From Isotricha intestinalis (lineage: Eukaryota > Ciliophora > Litostomatea > Vestibuliferida > Isotrichidae): a stretch of DNA of 19,602 nt. The position numbers and the translations under genes were made by a program. The notes below the pieces were generated by a model. It made no database searches and was not told the origin of the DNA. It worked only from the letters and a program-made list of their open reading frames with translations. Positions 17,606 through 19,602 of the stretch are shown piece by piece (position 1 is the first letter of the stretch; every line of letters begins with the position of its first letter). Where the stretch lies: contig JAJJLU010004056.1 of the NCBI GenBank assembly GCA_023807065.1, forward strand, positions 1-19,602, given 5' to 3'.

Positions 17606-17878
17606 TTTTATTATTTTTTTTTTAAGTTATAGTTTTAATTTATTATAATATTTATTTAAGGTTTTTTTGAACTTTTTTTATTATCCTTTTTAGGTTTTTA
17701 TTGGGTTATTTATTTTTTTACATTTTTTAAAGAGGAATATTTATATGTTTTTTTGTTAGAAAATAATAAAAATTAAATATTATATTTTATAAAGTTTTTT
17801 GTATTTGTTTTTTGAGATGAAGAAATATAAATAAATTTTTATATTTAAATTTCAAAAATATTATTAATATTAATAAAA
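17606..17878. other. Upstream region of the calpain-like gene
   Basis: The 273-bp spacer between the Hsp110-like stop and the calpain-like ATG, both genes on the minus strand. Read on that strand, the ATG-proximal part (17610-17720) is purine-rich, with repeated AAAAAA and GG/CC dinucleotide breaks. It must hold the Hsp110 3' end and the calpain-like promoter. No distinct element is recognised. Confidence 0.5.
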
Positions 17879-19602
17879 TTAGGAGTTATTTATAATATTT
17901 TTTAAAGTATTTATTCTTTTTGTAATAATTAATAAATCTTCATTTTTATTTAATTGATTTTCAAGATCTTCTAATAATTCTTTATATTCATTATTTTGAT
18001 TATCTTTTTTTATTTTGAAAATTTCTATTTTTAATTGATTTATTTTTTTTTCATTTTCAAATTCTTTCTGAATAATTTTTAAACTTTCATTTTTTTCATA
18101 AATTGTTTTTTTATCTGTATTATATATTTCATTCTTTAAGTAATTAATTTTTGTGAGTGATTGATTGTATATTTCTTTATTATCTTTTGATAATTGATTC
18201 AAATATATATGTAATTGACGAACCAAATCAAATTTTTCTTTTAAATAGTTTAAATATAAACAATCATTTTCATTGTGTTTTTTTATAACTTCTTTAATTT
18301 TTTTTTGAATTTCATTATTTTCTTTTATTGTTTTTAGACCTTCTTCACATAAAATAATACAATCATCAGTATTACACTTTTTAAATGAATTTGCATTTTG
18401 CTTTTTTTCATTTTCATAATTTAACTCTCCATTTAACAAAAAGATTTGAATATCAATTTCACTAAGAGAAAAATTATGAATAAATGCGATTTTTTCATAT
18501 TTTTTATAATCCTTATTTTTAATTTTTAATTTTTGGAAATCAATTTTATATTTATATAACAATTCATTCTTTTTCGAATTAAAATTATCTTCAATTTCTT
18601 TTTTCAAATAGTAATAAGATATAGTAATTTCATTTAATTCTTCAAATTGTTTTTTGTTAATATAATTATAACAAGGTTGATAAGAAGATTCACTGACATT
18701 CATTTTTACAATAAAAGTTTTATTTATTTCCTCAAATTTTCCACAAATTTTATAATAATTAAAAACCCTTATATTTTTTATTTGTTTAATAGGAAAATTC
18801 CCTTTAATAAATTTTCCATATAAAGCAGCTCCAATACTAGTACATTCATCTATTAATATTGTTTTACATATTTTTAAATTTTTGTTTTCTATCATTTTTT
18901 GTAATATTGGAGTTCTCATTATTTCACCTGCAATTTCAACATAATCTATTTTTATTTTATTTTCTTTTGAATATTTAATTATTGAATTTAAATTATTTTC
19001 TATTTTATTTAAATAATTTTTTATTAAATTTTCAAAAGTCTGTTTTGTTAATATTATTTCTAAATCTTCTTCATTATAAAATGAATCTACTAAAATATTA
19101 ATTTCTTCATTTACTGTTAATTGAATTCTTTTCTTTTTTATTTCTTCAATTAATCTATATTTCATTTTATCTGTTATATCAGAATCTTTTATTTTATTTT
19201 CTTTTTTAAATTCATTAATACAATAATTATATATTAATTCATCAAAATTTCTTCCTCCTATATTAGCATCACATAAAACATATTCTACTCTAAATTCATT
19301 ATATTTAAAATTTGATAATATAAAAGAAGTTTTAGAATATCCTATATCTATAAATAATATATTTTTTTGTATTGTTGTATCTATATTATTTATTTCTTGA
19401 ACAAATAAATCTCTATATTTATTATATCCATAATACATTGTAATTGCTGTTGATTCATTTATAATTTTAATATCTTTCATTCCTATTGATTCACATATTA
19501 ATTTTAATTCTTGTTTTTGATTTAAAGTATAAAAATCAGGAACACTTATTATAGTATAATCATATTCTATATTTTCTTTTTCAAAATAATATTTATTTAT
19601 TA
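17879..19602 (-). CDS. Hsp110/HSPA4-family chaperone, 5' end outside window
   Basis: The frame is open from the right edge (reading in from 19600) to a TAA at 17879-17881, about 574 residues. The ATG at 19478-19480 is internal: upstream codons read TIISVPDFYTLNQKQELKL, the standard VP.F(Y/F)T..QR segment of Hsp70s. Then follow INESTAITMYYGYNKY, FIDIGYSKTSF and IGGRNFDELI, and later VEIAGEIMRTPILQKMIE and CTSIGAALYG. The second phosphate-loop region reads DIGYSKT, not the DLGGGT of canonical Hsp70, and resembles Hsp110 (DMGHS), which acts as a nucleotide-exchange factor and holdase for Hsp70. The C-terminal part (from about residue 250 of the visible protein) is divergent: a reduced beta region, then long Lys/Glu/Asn coiled helices instead of a clear EEVD tail. 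About 120 N-terminal residues are missing from view. Confidence 0.85.
   Translation of the reverse strand, partial: INKYYFEKENIEYDYTIISVPDFYTLNQKQELKLICESIGMKDIKIINESTAITMYYGYNKYRDLFVQEINNIDTTIQKNILFIDIGYSKTSFILSNFKYNEFRVEYVLCDANIGGRNFDELIYNYCINEFKKENKIKDSDITDKMKYRLIEEIKKKRIQLTVNEEINILVDSFYNEEDLEIILTKQTFENLIKNYLNKIENNLNSIIKYSKENKIKIDYVEIAGEIMRTPILQKMIENKNLKICKTILIDECTSIGAALYGKFIKGNFPIKQIKNIRVFNYYKICGKFEEINKTFIVKMNVSESSYQPCYNYINKKQFEELNEITISYYYLKKEIEDNFNSKKNELLYKYKIDFQKLKIKNKDYKKYEKIAFIHNFSLSEIDIQIFLLNGELNYENEKKQNANSFKKCNTDDCIILCEEGLKTIKENNEIQKKIKEVIKKHNENDCLYLNYLKEKFDLVRQLHIYLNQLSKDNKEIYNQSLTKINYLKNEIYNTDKKTIYEKNESLKIIQKEFENEKKINQLKIEIFKIKKDNQNNEYKELLEDLENQLNKNEDLLIITKRINTLKNIINNS

Noticed and set aside
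17365..17625. 86-codon plus-strand ORF opposite the calpain-like gene start
   Set aside because: It lies antisense to a well-supported coding region and has Leu/Phe/Tyr-rich shadow composition.
1..19602. CRISPR arrays, insertion sequences, tRNA or rRNA genes
   Set aside because: No spaced repeats, transposase motifs, T-arm consensus or rRNA-like conserved blocks were found on reading both strands.

Overview
The window looks like a compact nuclear chromosome segment from an extremely AT-rich single-celled eukaryote. Non-coding stretches are nearly all A and T. The proteins are eukaryotic (gamma-tubulin complex component, SART1/Snu66 spliceosome protein, Hsp110-like chaperone, calpain-like protein, PB1 plus NBR1-type Ig-like domain protein). 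No complete gene contains an intron, and all nine genes with a visible stop inside an intact frame end in TAA. Tryptophan is TGG and TAA is not read as sense, so the standard code (or one with TAA as a real stop) fits. Short 3' spacers, almost no introns, N-terminally acylated CAP-domain and calpain-like proteins and Asn/Lys/Ile-rich composition suggest a ciliate using standard stops, for example a rumen or other litostome type. That assignment is inference; other AT-rich protists cannot be excluded.

Layout from left to right. Positions 1-589 hold the 3' part of a gene whose reading frame breaks twice, each time at a poly-A run. A 1 kb gap follows, with a 21-bp-period direct repeat. At 1653-4502 (+) is a large predicted secreted or luminal protein built from degenerate helical repeats. 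At 4641-6485 (-) is an unrecognised basic coiled-coil protein. A second 1 kb gap holds short, frame-shifted, coding-like remnants. Then come 7498-8382 (+), a PB1 plus NBR1-type domain protein; 8453-9412 (-), an acylated degenerate CAP-domain protein; 9527-10834 (+), an unrecognised helical protein; 10946-12193 (-), a short SART1/Snu66; a 0.7 kb gap; 12886-15606 (+), gamma-tubulin complex component 4; 15722-17605 (-), an acylated calpain-like protein without the catalytic cysteine; and 17879-19602 (-), an Hsp110-family chaperone cut by the right edge.

The eight genes from 1653 to 17605 strictly alternate in strand, giving convergent pairs 70-138 bp apart and divergent pairs separated by 114 to about 1,010 bp. 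This is not an operon. The functions are unrelated housekeeping and membrane-associated roles: splicing, microtubule nucleation, chaperoning, possible selective autophagy, and cortical or signalling pseudo-enzymes. The most notable points are the two membrane-anchored proteins whose enzyme or binding folds have lost key residues, the large repeat protein with a signal peptide, and the shortened domain architectures of the SART1 and NBR1-like proteins.
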